A DNA stretch of 64,000 nucleotides, from assembly GCA_033030425.1 (NCBI GenBank), contig JAUFSD010000017.1, positions 1,397,501-1,461,500 on the forward strand. The letters run 5' to 3'. The DNA comes from Verpa conica. Its lineage: Eukaryota > Ascomycota > Pezizomycetes > Pezizales > Morchellaceae. The notes beneath the pieces are model-generated. The model worked only from the letters and a program-made list of their open reading frames with translations. It ran no database searches and was not told the DNA's origin. Both the position numbers and the translations under genes were made by a program. The stretch's first letter is position 1. Every line of letters begins with the position of its first letter. Below, in pieces: positions 10,715 to 22,371 of this stretch.

Positions 10715-11586
10715 ATGGAAAAACTCTACAAAAAGACCAAGCAAAACAACGGTAAACCCGATATCGAGACAGCCGATACGTCAGTCCCTCTATCCAGATG
10801 AACTCCAAGCAGACCTAACATACCCAACCTTACAGCACCCCCCTCCTCCATCCCTGGGCAGGAACCACCCCAGTCATAACTATCTACATCGGCGAAGACA
10901 AAGAAACAGTGCTCATCCCAGCCCACTACCTCACAGCCCAATCCAACTGGTTCTCCCAAGCCATCAAAAACAACTGCACCATCTTCACCTTCACCCGCGA
11001 AGACCCATACTCCATCAAGCTCTTGCTCGAGTACCTCCAAACAGGCACCTACACCATTCCCAAGCACGACTACCACCCACACCACGACTCACACAACATC
11101 CGCGTCGGGGCCGAGTACATAAAGCTAGCCGAGCGCTTCCCGGCCTGCAGGTTCGGTGTTCACAGCCGCCACGCAGAACTATACATGCTCGGAGAACGCT
11201 TCGAGGTGTCTGGCTTGAGAGATTATGCGCTCACTGCGTTGTGGAATCTATTAGCGGCCGAGGACCCCATTGCGGTGGCGCGGAATGAAGGGTTTGAGGT
11301 TTTTGTCCAGGAGAGGTTGAGGTTGGTTAGGAGGGTGTATAGGTCGCCGAGGTCGTATACTGTCGAGCTGAGAAGGGTGTTGGCGTTCAAGCTTGCGGAG
11401 AATTGGAGCCTGTATATGGCTTGTATGCAGAGGAATAGGACGTGTAAAGGTTGCTTGACGTTCGGTGATTTTGTTAGTGGTGCGCCGGATTTCTTGCGTG
11501 ATGTTATGTTGTATCTTGGGGATGGTCGGAATACTCTGGCTGCGGTTGGGAAGAAGGCGTTTCTGGATAGTTTGCGGGATAACTAG
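10715..11586 (+). CDS. BTB/POZ domain protein (paralogue 3)
   Basis: Exon 1 (10715-10751) and exon 2 (10874-11586) join in phase 1 across a 122-nt intron (GTAAAC ... CCCAG) to give 249 residues. The domain begins at VITIYIGEDKETVLIPAHYL, directly after a 12-residue lysine-rich leader. It contains AELYMLGERFEVSGLRDYAL, aligned with the helix pair of the other two BTB proteins. The end, FLRDVMLYLGDG, matches their closing motif. Compared with them the stretch between the second strand and the helices is longer and histidine-rich. It is the most diverged of the three and the only one on the plus strand. Confidence 0.82.
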
Positions 11587-12537
11587 GTGTGTTGGGGGTT
11601 CTAGGGAATCTTCAATTAACACTCTTGGGAATGTTGTCAGAATCCTACAGAGACTTTCAGCCTATAGATATCTTTAATAAATCATTTGAGGCTATGATTG
11701 GTAGTCCTCGGGGTTGATTGCGTATAAATATTCCCAAATGTGTATTTAGTTGATATCAATCAGTTATATCACACAGTCATAGATTATCACTCGACAAAAG
11801 CACAACATGACAGCGCACTCTTTCACGGCGCTCCCAGACAAAGTCCAATAGTCCAAAATGACAGCTAATATATCATCTTTCCCGTAGAGCTGAGTCTTGA
11901 TACTCGAAAGATACCATCAGCTGCCCGCGAGTTCATGAACTGTACAAACCCCCACCGACAGCACACACGTTCGCTGGCGAACAACTCCCTCGATCGATCA
12001 CTACTACGTCGCATAGTCGCTGTATTATCTCACTTTATCGCAAGATCCAGAATAACAAAGAAACATCACCACCGCAGTCAACAGAGCTTATATATGGTCC
12101 ACGAACGCACCGACACCATCCCGATTCTGCAGTCAACTCATACATGAAACAATCTCATTCCACGTAGCTAGCCCTGAGATGAGATGGGCCCCCTTGATGA
12201 AAACGTAGGGTATCCTTTTTATAACCTACCTATCAAATCCCTGCTTCACAATGAGGCTCCCCCCCATCGGCCCGTTTCGCATTACTTTTTGTGGAACCCG
12301 CTGGCTGCAACACTCCGCACCAATCGGGGCCATGGATAAACATTATTCTAATAACGGCGACTGCTGGGCTTGTATGGCATCACTCCACACACCTATTGCA
12401 GATATATAATTCCCGGGTTCTATAAAAACCTACCTTGGAACGACCGCTGCTTACCCCACCTCCTTATCGTGTGTCGGGAGCAACATCGCCTCAAGCTTAT
12501 ACTTACGAAGAATACCCTTATCGAGAATCTAGGAATA
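11587..12537. other. intergenic
   Basis: No supported gene. A frame at 12435-12586 has coding-like composition but does not join in phase to the downstream exons. Confidence 0.4.
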
Positions 12538-13092
12538 ATGTCAGCGTCGCCGCCGCAGGTATCGCAGGTGGATGTCACTATAGAATAGTACGTGTCCTGG
12601 ATTCATATAACACGCCTTCCCCCCCCTCCCCCCTTCGGCTGGGAGATTGCTAATATAGAGGGTGTTTCTTTGATAGTTTCAATACAACAGCAGCGCCGCT
12701 GGTTCAAGCGTGGTGCAGTGCGGTGTTTAAATGGATCTTTCTCACTATCGCTTTGCCGCTATTCCTCTCCGTGCTCGCTATCTACGTGGTGTTTACGGTG
12801 AATGCGTGGAGAGACGCTAGTCCAGGCAAGGTGAGTAGTCAACCCCCCCCCCCCCACTATCTGGCTTTGTGCTATGCTAAAACAAAAGTTATCAAGATTT
12901 CGCAAGCACCAATCAGGTACAACAGAGTCCGATTCGGTAGCCTCCCTCTACTTGCTCGGATTGAAGCCGTTCTCACCTGGAATTGGTACCGCCCACAACG
13001 GAATAAATGACTTGAAGACCGCGAAGAAGAGGTTCATCACTGTTTGTGGGGTTCTGGTAGTGGTATGGAGTATCTTTTTGACGGGCTTGTGA
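12538..13092 (+). CDS. small two-TM membrane protein
   Basis: Three exons, 12538-12587, 12677-12830 and 12907-13092, splice into 129 residues. Intron 1 has a GTACGT donor and a GATAG acceptor. Intron 2 has GTGAGT and CGCAAG and includes a run of about 12 cytosines. One transmembrane helix lies at about residues 33-58 (within FKWIFLTIALPLFLSVLAIY) and a second at 108-128 at the very C-terminus. The loop between them is polar with several glycines. Neither the spliced protein nor a function is recognised. The phase agreement at both junctions and the intact second helix support the model; the start is the first ATG of the frame and could be further upstream. Confidence 0.7.
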
Positions 13093-14776
13093 GGACGGCT
13101 GTCTTTACTCTTTTTTTCCTTTCTACGATTTGGTTCTCGAAGTTGGTTTTCTAGTGTCTACTTTCTTTTTTTTATTTTTCTTTTTCTTTTTCTTTTTTTG
13201 TTATGGTATTCGGAGTTTAATGGTAAACATCAAAGTTTCGGGTATTCCCAACCATCTGTCTGCCTTTTCGTGAGAGACATCTTACTCCCCCCCACCTGGC
13301 ATGGCTGGCTCAAGGAGGACTTTCCCCCGAGTAATGTGAAACCCTAGATTCGAGGCCCCCCCTGACATTCCCAGCGAATGGTTTCTTCTAGCGGTGGTAT
13401 TGACCTGTCTGCCGTCCTTGCTTCTCGACCTTCTCTACCAGAGGCTGTGCGTGTGGGGTTGAGACCCCCCCCTTATCATTGCGGTGGCGTTTCTGGTCCC
13501 GATACCTCAAATCGTGACGGCTAAGCCCTGTATTGTAGATCACCAAAAAGCTCCCCGACAAGGATTGAGTCTCCCCGGACGAGAAAGAATGGAAGGACTT
13601 TGTCAAAATAAGAGACATGATGCTACAGTCGTTCACGGGGTAATGGCAAACAGGGATTATAGACCAATAAAGTCACTAGCTCTGACCACAATTTGACGGC
13701 TCAGTGCTCAGATATACTGTTGCTGACCCCTGTTCGCCATTACCCGTGAACGACTGTACTTACGCCAAATGTGTCTGTCTATATCAACTTGGGTTGTCCC
13801 CAGCTCCACTCACTATACATAGTACACATGCACCTCGTATAGCTGGGTTTGCTTTTATCATAAGAGGGCCCCAACCTACAAGACACGCAGCATGATCGCA
13901 AGAAACACAGGCCGATAGCACTGGGATTTAAAGAGATCTGGGAGATCCCCGGGTCAGATAACAAAAGTCACAACAAGTCACTCGCATATTAAGGTCTCAA
14001 CTTCACAGACATGGTCGTATCATATCGGTTTGTTTTGTGATATGGGGGTGTTTTTTTTTTAGGATCCTATCATCTCCTGAGAGCCATTGGGCTGAACTCA
14101 ATCGGGGTCTTGAATCCTCAGTCCGGCCAAGGTTTCTGATGATTAATCGCAGACTACTCTAGATCCCGACCCATCCCGTAACTGCTGACGGAGGGGGCGT
14201 GTTGAGTTGAGCGAAAGATCCTAGGCAGGGGAACCGGTATTCTTTTTGGCCTAGGAATTTACCATCCTGGGTGATGCGATACGGAGAAATTAGAGTGGTG
14301 TCTCACTTTCATATTCGTAGAAATGGCCGAGCGAGAAGCGGGGGCAAAAAGAAACCTGGGGCCCCTACCACATGTCTCAGGGCCGCGCGCACCGAGGATG
14401 TGATTCGCGTAATAATTAAGCGTTTTATAGAAGTTTGGATCTCGGGATCGTCCCTAGGAGTCTGATTTGAGGGGAATGATCTGGCAGGGTAGGGGGGGGG
14501 GATCCAAGAGGGCGGGTTTCCCCAGTCCTTCTAGACCTCGTTTTGGGATTGAGCTTAATTTCCTTCTCTCAGTTGTGAGTTATTTCCAGTTTCTTCGGGG
14601 TGAGACCCCCCCCGTCGGGGGCTTTCCTCGTATCCTAGCTATTATATTTCGGTAGGATAAAAACCTGGGAAAAGAAGTTCCTTGCTAACATATGTGAAAC
14701 ATAATTGCTTGGTATTTGTCTACATAAGAGCCCAAACTACTCCTCAAAGCTCCATCAGCCCAGTGCCCATCTCAAT
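13093..14776. other. intergenic with T-rich 3' region and a MITE
   Basis: A T-rich stretch at 13140-13200 follows the membrane-protein gene. A MITE-like hairpin sits at 13626-13756. Several cytosine homopolymers are present. No supported gene. Confidence 0.45.
13626..13756. mobile_element. MITE-like hairpin with TA target duplication
   Basis: The ends begin CAGTCGTTCACGGG and are inverted copies over about 30 bp, with one extra G and one mismatch. TA lies on both sides (13624-13625 and 13757-13758). At 131 bp and without an ORF it fits a non-autonomous Tc1/mariner relative. Confidence 0.7.
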
Positions 14777-16541
14777 ATGGAACCTGCCAGATCTGTTTTC
14801 CCCACCCCATCTCACGTTGCCCCCCAGCGCTGGCACAATGCCATAAGCGGTTTGGGGGAGTATCTAGTCGTCGAACCCGGGCCAATAAACAAGCTTCCTA
14901 CAGAAATATTAACACAGATATTTGGGCACTTGCGGTTGTCAGAGCTTGACATAGTGACTCGGGTGAATTGGCACTGGTATACTATCGCGTTCCCGATACT
15001 CTACAAAACGGTACATATAGGGAGATACAGCTATAATACGGAGGAGGCGGAAAAGCTTCTTCGACATCTTATGGAAGTCACATTTATGTAAGTGATCCGA
15101 GGCCTGGTTTACGAGTGTTGCTCGTAGCTGATTTTCGTGATAAATGTTAGACATAAAAGACTGCGTCTCGCCGTTAGAAACTTTATACTCCTAACTTCTT
15201 CGCACCACTTTTCAGAAAAAGAGACAATCCCGTATACGTACCCGAACTTGGAGACGTTGACAACATTTTCCGTGGACCGCAACTGTGACCAGGAGTCGTA
15301 TTACCGAATGATGACTGGCGCCATAATGCCAAATTTGAAGCTAATGCACTTGGGATTACGGTGCGAAACCGCTGAAATGGAGTTCCCAAAGCTGTTTTCC
15401 GTGGGAGTTTTGTCTCGTGGGCTGCCAAATCTGGAGGAGTTTAGGTATAGTCGCTTGAGAACAAAGAGCGAGGCTGCAAGAATTGGAGAGGACTCTGGCC
15501 CAGTTGTTGAAGACGCGTTTGCCGGGAGCCCACTTGAAGGCAAATTTAACAACACTATGGCACAAAGTCAGTTTTTTGTATGCTTCAACCCATTTACTGG
15601 CTCTGTGCTAGACCTCTCTGATAGTTCTTTAGATGACCTACGTCCACTACCTCTCAGCCATACCCCATCTCAAGATCCTTGATCTCGACCTTGGTGTTAC
15701 TCATGACACATTTATCGACCTACGGGATACTATAGACGGTTGTTTTAAGACAATCTCCGAATTCCTCGGCACTTCAAGTACAGAAAGTTATGTAAACGCT
15801 GATCGTATACCCATGCGCGAAAGATTAATGCTTCTCTGGCAGCAGCAGTTCAATGAAATTGTTACAGACATCACCGACGAAATAACCCGGCGGACTACTA
15901 GAAATAAAGATGGCTCTCCTACTATGGACAGTCTCCTACCTGTTCATCACTATCTTCCTAGGCGGAACCGCTTGCGCGAAAAACTAGCTACTCTCAGTAA
16001 AAGCGCTTTCGAAGATCTTGTAATCGATATACGCGACCAACTATTAAAATCATATCCGCGATTGTCGGCGGAAGGGTATAAATATATCTTCCCGATATCA
16101 CCACCATTCGAACATCATTATTTTAATACCGTATCAAACTCGGATCTCATTGAGCAGGTCCGGCTGTTGCGGGTCCAGCCCAAAGAGAGCCAGAATCTGC
16201 CAACAGCGCTGTTTCTCCGGGACATGCAAGCATATTTGGCGCCACTAGTTTATGAGCGCTTGGAAGAGCACGGGATGGTTAATATCGAGAAAGTCCGTGT
16301 AAGGCTGGTCGTAGACGGGCCGTGGATTGAGGTTCTCATAAAGAAAGATCATACACGGTCGGAGGTGGAGGTAGTATCGTTTTTCCCAGACATAGTCACA
16401 ACAGACGATGAGAAGACAGAAGCCGACGGAGGGAAGTGGGGTGTGTATGCAGTGTATAAAAGGGGCAACCGGACCGTTTATAACTGTGCGTTGTTAAAGA
16501 TTAATGAAGGGAGATGGGACTTGGTCACGCATAAAGGCTAG
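14777..16541 (+). CDS. F-box protein
   Basis: Exons 14777-15087, 15151-15577 and 15633-16541 give 548 residues. The introns are 63 and 55 nt (GTAAGT ... GTTAG and GTATGC ... TTTAG), and both junctions keep the frame. The F-box lies at about residues 33-80: INKLPTEILTQIFGHLRL, then SELDIVTRVNWHWYTIA and the closing LYKTVHIG. The rest has leucine-spaced segments such as YPNLETLTTFSV and IPHLKILDLDLG that suggest degenerate leucine-rich repeats. The C-terminal third is charged and unrecognised. F-box proteins bind Skp1 and present substrates to an SCF ubiquitin ligase; that role is by family. The start at 14777 places the F-box close to the N-terminus, as usual. Confidence 0.85.
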
Positions 16542-16728
16542 AGATGGTTGGTATATATAGATATTATTAAAATACATATAAGAGAATCCTACAGTACTAT
16601 GGCATACGAGTGACGGCACATGTCTACGATAACCCGTTTTAGCCTTAATTTAAACCCCTAGCCAACCTCTCGGCCCCACTCTGCGCTCGCCTCCGTTCCC
16701 ATCTCATCTTCAAACAACTAGCTACACG

Positions 16729-17081
16729 ATGCCCACCAAGTCCGAATCAGAAGCAAAAGTACGCTCCTGGGGATTCCAGGATGTCTTTACATGGACGGAC
16801 TCACCGTATAACCTCTGCTCCCACTTGTTACGTCACCCAAGTAGATACGTGTGTAGCTAACTAGAGTAAACGTCTGAAGCAACTACCACTACTCACCGCA
16901 TAAACATAACGCCCTCACGACACATCTAATCGTTAGTGGCCAACTCACCATTCGTTACCCGAATGAAACGCCGGATAAGAAGGAGACGTTCGGGCCGGGG
17001 GATAGGATCGATGTTGCGAAGGGACAGGTACATGAGGTTTGGATTGGTGATGAGGGTTGTACGTATGTTATAGGGGAGTGA
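16729..17081 (+). CDS. small cupin-fold protein
   Basis: Exons 16729-16805 and 16880-17081 encode 92 residues; the 74-nt intron (GTATAA donor, GCTAAC branch site, GAAG acceptor) splits a proline codon. The protein has the two cupin motifs: YSPHKHNALTTHLIVSGQL supplies the first metal-ligand histidines, and HEVWIGDEGCTYVIG the second. FTWTDSP before the first motif and PGDRIDVAKGQVHEV between the motifs are typical of small single-domain fungal cupins. Substrate unknown. The short ORFs alone do not show this gene; it appears only after splicing. A second cupin lies 1.6 kb downstream. Confidence 0.85.
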
Positions 17082-18636
17082 GTGATGTTGTGGGTTATAT
17101 TTGTTAGATTTTTTCTTTTGATGTAGTGGTACTCTATCGAGTTGTATGTTTCTGGATTGGACTGCGTTTAATGGTAGCCCCCCCCTCGTTGTCTATGGAT
17201 CATAGTGAAAGAGCCTACAGCAAGCTTAACCTCTACCACTTTCTGCTCTGTTCGTGTGCCTTCGCTAGTTACCTCGAGAGCTAAATCCTGATTGCCATTC
17301 CCGGGGGTCTCTGGTAAAGGCCTACTTGACTCGGTAAACTATACTACTGCAATCTCTATCTCCGTTACGTTCATTACCCCCCTAGGCTCAATACCTCGGG
17401 GGAGTTCCTCGCGACGTCTGGGGCTCAAAAGTACCATCTAGTATCCTGAATAGGGCATCGACTTGTCTTTGAGCTCGTCTAGGGGAAGGATTAAGAGTGT
17501 TTTCCCAAGCGAGGGGCGGGGTAGAATCCTAGCTCAATGCGGAGATATGATTTGGTCTTCTAGGGGGGTTATCAGGGGGTGATCATGTAGATGCGCCCCT
17601 CCCGGTTTGGCTTTCAACCTCCGTTTTGACCGGAATAATGGTCCGCGCTGTTCCGCCTGGTACTAATTGTATAATACTGTACTCGTCCTCTAGGAAAAGA
17701 ACTATAAAACAGGGGGGAGGGGGGTGGTACGCACGGAGGTGTCTCGGAAGTTCAAATACACATAGTAACCACAAATAAGCCAAACAACAAGCTACTATTC
17801 CTACTTTTATAACGACTCAGGAAGCTCCCGTTGGTATATTATTGAGTAAATAGTGTCAGAATAAGTGCTTCCGCCACTTAAATACTCCCCGGTCGTACTT
17901 GTGTGTACCCCCCCTTGTTTCTGGCTCTTTCCCTGGAGGATAAGTATATAGTCTCTCTTTAGATTATTGCTGTCGGTAGTTCATCTCGCGTACTGGAGGG
18001 GAACCTGCGCTGGACCAGGGGAAGGAGAGATCTACCCGGTTGGGGGGTTTTTGGATTAATTTAATTAATGCTTTCTGAACCCAGGTAAGTGTACGAATCA
18101 TCGCTCGGAAGTGGTCGGGGGCTAACGTATGGTCTAGTGGACGTACTACGTACCGTGCACAAGGTCAGGGCTGGGACAACTTAGATACGAGTGGAACTAT
18201 TGTAGTAAGGTCTGGGCTTAATGGACTATGCGTGAGCTTATCGATATGCCTGGTAGACCGGGGAGAGCTTGGAGCAGGGGTGTCGGGCCGGGGGGGGGGG
18301 TAAGGAGGATCCACCTCGGGCGGCGGGAAGGCGGTGCCGCCGGTGATAGCTTGTGGGTTATTCCGGCGGTTTGGAAGTGAGGCGGGGAGCAGGTGGAGAA
18401 GTACGGAGAGGTTGTGAAGGGTAGGCGGTGAGGGTACAGGGCTGCGGGGTTCGATGTTGCGGGGTGCAGCTGCTCGGTAGTGGGTGCCACTGAGGGTAAT
18501 ATTGCCTGGCTCTAATTAGGCGCAGCCAGATATTGCACCCTCCCACATATATAAATACCGTCCAGGGGCCAACCTTCGCCTTACGATTCCCGAATACCTG
18601 AACCCTCTACGCGTCCTTCTTCACGACTCAATAATC
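17082..18636. other. intergenic, with an interrupted minus-strand frame
   Basis: On the minus strand, 17437-17168 is a 90-codon frame from an ATG that is interrupted by a single TAG about 33 codons in. Its second part has protein-like composition (LALEVTSEGTRTEQKVVEV). A separate minus-strand frame at 17783-17583 contains SIIQLVPGGTARTIIPVKTE. They could be pieces of a decayed gene, but I cannot join them. Nothing else is supported. Confidence 0.3.
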
Positions 18637-19270
18637 ATGGATAGTGGCAATGATGACCATATTAGACCACTCCCGAAACCGCCTGGTTCTCCTCTAGTAC
18701 CAATAGAGCTGGACTTCCCAGACTTTTTCATAGAGTCAGAGCGCGCTATCGTCGTTCCGTATATCGGGAAAGAGCATGCCCAATACGCGACACCAATCGA
18801 ATTACTAAACTTCCACGCATCCCGAATGGTACTCCAGAGGTTGAGGCGGATCGAAGCGCGAAAGGAGCGTGTACCAGTAGAGGAGTTTGATGTTGTCGCT
18901 GAATGTCAAGAAATAGTTTTATCCAAGGGAATGATGCACATTGTACGGCGTGACTATCCTCCGTAAGTGCTCGTCTACCCCTCTATATAGTGGATCCTAC
19001 ATATCAACTTCTTGCTGAAAGGGAAAGGAATGGGAAAGGAACTTTCGCACTACACGGCTTGGAACCCAGTTATTCGACAATCGGCAAGTCCATATGGTCG
19101 CAGCCGGAGAGTTGACAGTAATCTATGTAGACAGAGCTGGAGAGACGATTTTTAAATCAGGCTCGGAGCTTAAGATTGAGGAGGAATGGGACCATGAGAT
19201 TTTTGTGGGTCATGAGGGGTGTACTATTATTTTTGGAGGGATTCATGGTGTTCCACAGATATTCCACTAA
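18637..19270 (+). CDS. cupin-like protein with N-terminal extension, metal ligands lost
   Basis: Exons 18637-18962 and 19039-19270 give 185 residues; the 76-nt intron has GTAAGT and GGAAAG ends and splits a proline codon. The last 85 residues align with the upstream cupin: MHIVRRDYPP matches the region before its first motif, VHMVAAGELTVIYV matches THLIVSGQLTIRY, and HEIFVGHEGCTIIFGG matches HEVWIGDEGCTYVIGE. The PHKH histidines are absent here (the equivalent stretch is FRTTRLGTQLFDN), so the metal site is probably gone. The first 100 residues are charged and helical, with no match that I know. A diverged duplicate, perhaps non-enzymatic. Confidence 0.8.
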
Positions 19271-21716
19271 ATGAAAGCCGTGAAGTGATGGAGTGTAATT
19301 TATGCCACTTTATATAGGTATAAGGCTAGAGAGTTTCCGGCTGCACTCTATAATTATAGTATTTAGACCTCTGATTATGCATATTCTAACCTGCATTCTG
19401 AATATGACCGCGAGTATCTCTATAATCAAGTCTATACTTACTCTCTAACCTATGTATATACGATGAGATTTCGATCATCACCCTCACTTCTAGGGTAGTG
19501 AGGAAATGACCTTGGTACTCCACAGCCTATAGGACTCAAGATTAATCTTTTAGGGAGTGGTAGTCTAGTGCTATAGTTATAGCCCCGCGCGATCGATAAT
19601 AAATCTCCCCGGAAAATAATATTGATTATCTATTTAAACACGGATTATATTACAGTAAAAAAAGAACCTAAAATATATAGGGTGTTAAGGGAAACTATAT
19701 AGTCTACTATATATAATTACCAAAATTGAAGACTAGCATTGCCTCACTAAACCCAAGACCAATGAGTTAATACATATATTTAAATCATCTTATGGATTAA
19801 GTAATTAAACTTCCGAATGGCTATAGATCCCATATATAGATAAAGAGAATAGATGGTATGGGGTAGAGTGCACTATTAATTTATATAGTGGGAGATGGTA
19901 TAATTTTAATGTCATGCTTCTGGCTGTCATGTGGGTGGGCGGTTATTTATGTCATTGCCACAAGTCTCTAGGAAGGCGATTATTAGAGCTTACGGCTGCA
20001 TGTGAGACTCTCATAGGCTTAAGACAAGTTAAATATGTGGTTGGGATGCGGCTGAAAGTATATTGCCACGTAGCCCTGAACTCCTCTATCGCAATTAAAG
20101 TTATTACCCCCAGGCAGCATACTATGAAAAGCATTTACCTTTGAAATTTTCCGAAGCTTTATATCTCAATGCTATCTAAGTCTAGGCTTAGGAAAGGAGT
20201 ATCATTTACTGATGGGTACTATTCAACATCTAAACATAACATTGTTTAGTCTAGGGAAATCATAACGCCAATCCTCATTAGATACATAAATCTCTACTAG
20301 GAATTTATATATAGGTTTCTTCTATCTTGATACAATACTCTCTCAAATCTGTATCAACAAAGAAGTATGCCAACGACTTATAATTATCGAACTAGGATAA
20401 AATACCTAATTTAGGTACGTACAACTTAGCTGTATTCAGTTGAGCCTCCCTAAAAGGGCCAGAGCCTTGAATAGGAAAGTTACCTTAGATATTCCCTAGA
20501 TACCAGAGTGTTTAACAGATTTGTAGCCCGGATGCTATGCCGAGCATCGGCCACCCGCGTACTGCAGTGGTTCTTTTGCCCTAGCTTCCGTATTATAATT
20601 ATGAAGTAATAAGGTTTATTCATAGTAAGCTAAAAGGTAGGAGTCATTTCTTAGATATTAGCCTAATAAGGATAACAAACTCGTGGTTTTGATTTTGCCC
20701 ATGGGCGACGGAAAGTAACAATTTTCAGTGATGTTGATGGTGTCATGGCCAAATACTTGTAAGTAACTTAGGCTATATGACATGACAAACGGCAGGCGCC
20801 ATAATTGCGGTAGCGAAAGGCCAGAATCCCCCCACACCAAAAATTCCCCCAAAGGTTGGTGAGCTAACCAGTGTATTTAAGTAAATTTGTGATTTAGACA
20901 AGTGAACATAGTTCTCAACAGATATAGAGCCCATTATTAAGAGAAAGGAAGTTTTTGTTATACGAATCTTTACGCTGTCGAGGCTCAATTAATTGGGATA
21001 CCTCCGGGCTTTACTGGTTTTGATATCTAAAAAGTTAACTTAACCCTCCCCCAAAATAGAATCTGGTCTTTCAAAAACCTCATTTCTAGGCCTCTTACTC
21101 TTGCCCTTGAGTATCTATAGCTATTTAAAAGTATATCTACCTGTGAGAAGCCCAAGATAATTTCAATATATCTGTTAGCTCATCGACCCTTCGGGGGATT
21201 CTGGCCTTTCGCTACCCGTAATTATGGCGGACTGGTTTCGCCTGCCGTCTGCCGTATAAGTAACTTAGGCTAACTAGTACCCGAATAAGGTATTGTTTCA
21301 GCCCAGAATAGTAAGTTTTGATGACCTGGTGGAGACTTTGGTACCGATGGCGATAATTTTCTCCGAGTATCTAAAAATAGATCTTTATATTTATGATCTA
21401 CAGAGTTGCATCATATGTTGTGGAACACTGCCGGGGACTTTAAGTACTTGATGTGCGTGAAATAGCTCGCGGAAGTCCGACTTGATGAAATCATAGGCCC
21501 GAGATAGGAATATGTAATTTAATTTCTTAACTAAGAGGTAGTACAACAAATCTCTCTAATTAATATCGTGAACTAAACTCAATAGGTGGTTCAATACTTG
21601 TATAAAGAGCCATTTGCCGCTGCTCCATCAGGATATCCTCCACGATCACATTCGCTGTCTGCCATTGGCCTTACTGGTCAATACCCTTACTCGTTTCTTA
21701 CAAAATCCCCATAAAA
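19271..21716. other. AT-rich gene-poor stretch with an inverted-repeat element
   Basis: No supported gene. Dense A/T composition with many TATA-like runs, as in decayed repeats. An inverted-repeat element lies at 20776-21256. Confidence 0.5.
20776..21256. mobile_element. inverted-repeat element between 16-bp direct repeats
   Basis: Arms at 20789-20833 and 21193-21248 are inverse copies, sharing ACGGCAGGCG, CCATAATT and TAGCGAAAGGCCAGAATCCC; a 12-bp segment is present only in the right arm. The whole 481-bp unit is bordered by TAAGTAACTTAGGCTA at 20760-20775 and 21257-21272, identical and in the same orientation. No ORF of note lies between the arms. Confidence 0.65.
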
Positions 21717-22371
21717 ATGAAGTTTCACTCCGTCCTTGCTCTCCCGAGCCTACTCGCCAGCACCGTCTCCGCTGGAGCGAGTACCTTCATCTCCTACGCG
21801 AGGCCTGTCAGCACGGTCAACACAATTCAAACACAGCTTCTTGTCGCAAATGGTACTGTTCACTTTGGCAATGTGAAGTACTCTTCTTATAGTGAGCCAT
21901 TGATTCTCAGTTACCCCGGGGGTGCGGGGCCTGGAGGAACTGGAGGGATGAGTTACACAAGCTTCCACTCCGCCCAGACTGGGTTCCAGACATTCTACAT
22001 CTACCCTAATGAGTAAGTATAACTAATATATAAACTCTCCACCATATAAACGCTAACAAATATCTAAGCATCAAACCAATTGGTTTCACCCAACCCCATT
22101 CGGGCTCCATTCCGGCCGGGGCGGAACTCACCAACTTCACTGTTGGTGCTACGGACCAATACCTCCGGTACGTTATGATCCATTTATCCAAATACTTTAT
22201 ATGTCTGACAAACCTAGCTATAAAAAATTCGATAATTGGTATGCCTGCACGACTGAGAACACCCCCACCGGAACCTACCAAGTATTTTATGTTGGAGAAG
22301 GCCAGGTAGCTCCCGCTACATGTGTCAGAATTGATATCGTGACTTCTGGGTATGGAAGCTGGCCGTGGTAA
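21717..22371 (+). CDS. secreted protein of unknown function
   Basis: Exons 21717-22012, 22069-22167 and 22218-22371 encode 182 residues; the 56- and 50-nt introns (GTAAGT ... TCTAAG and GTACGT ... CCTAG) are both phase 2. The N-terminus MKFHSVLALPSLLASTVSAG is a signal peptide with probable cleavage near residue 19. The mature part has a glycine-rich patch (YPGGAGPGGTGGM), N-x-T sites and two cysteines in the last third (YACTTEN and ATCVRID) that could pair. It ends GSWPW. It resembles the small secreted proteins that plant- or soil-associated fungi release, but I cannot name the family. Confidence 0.8.

Noticed and set aside
12435..12586. Alternative N-terminus for the two-TM protein
   Set aside because: Coding-like, but it cannot be joined to exon 2 in the membrane-helix frame by any GT donor present.
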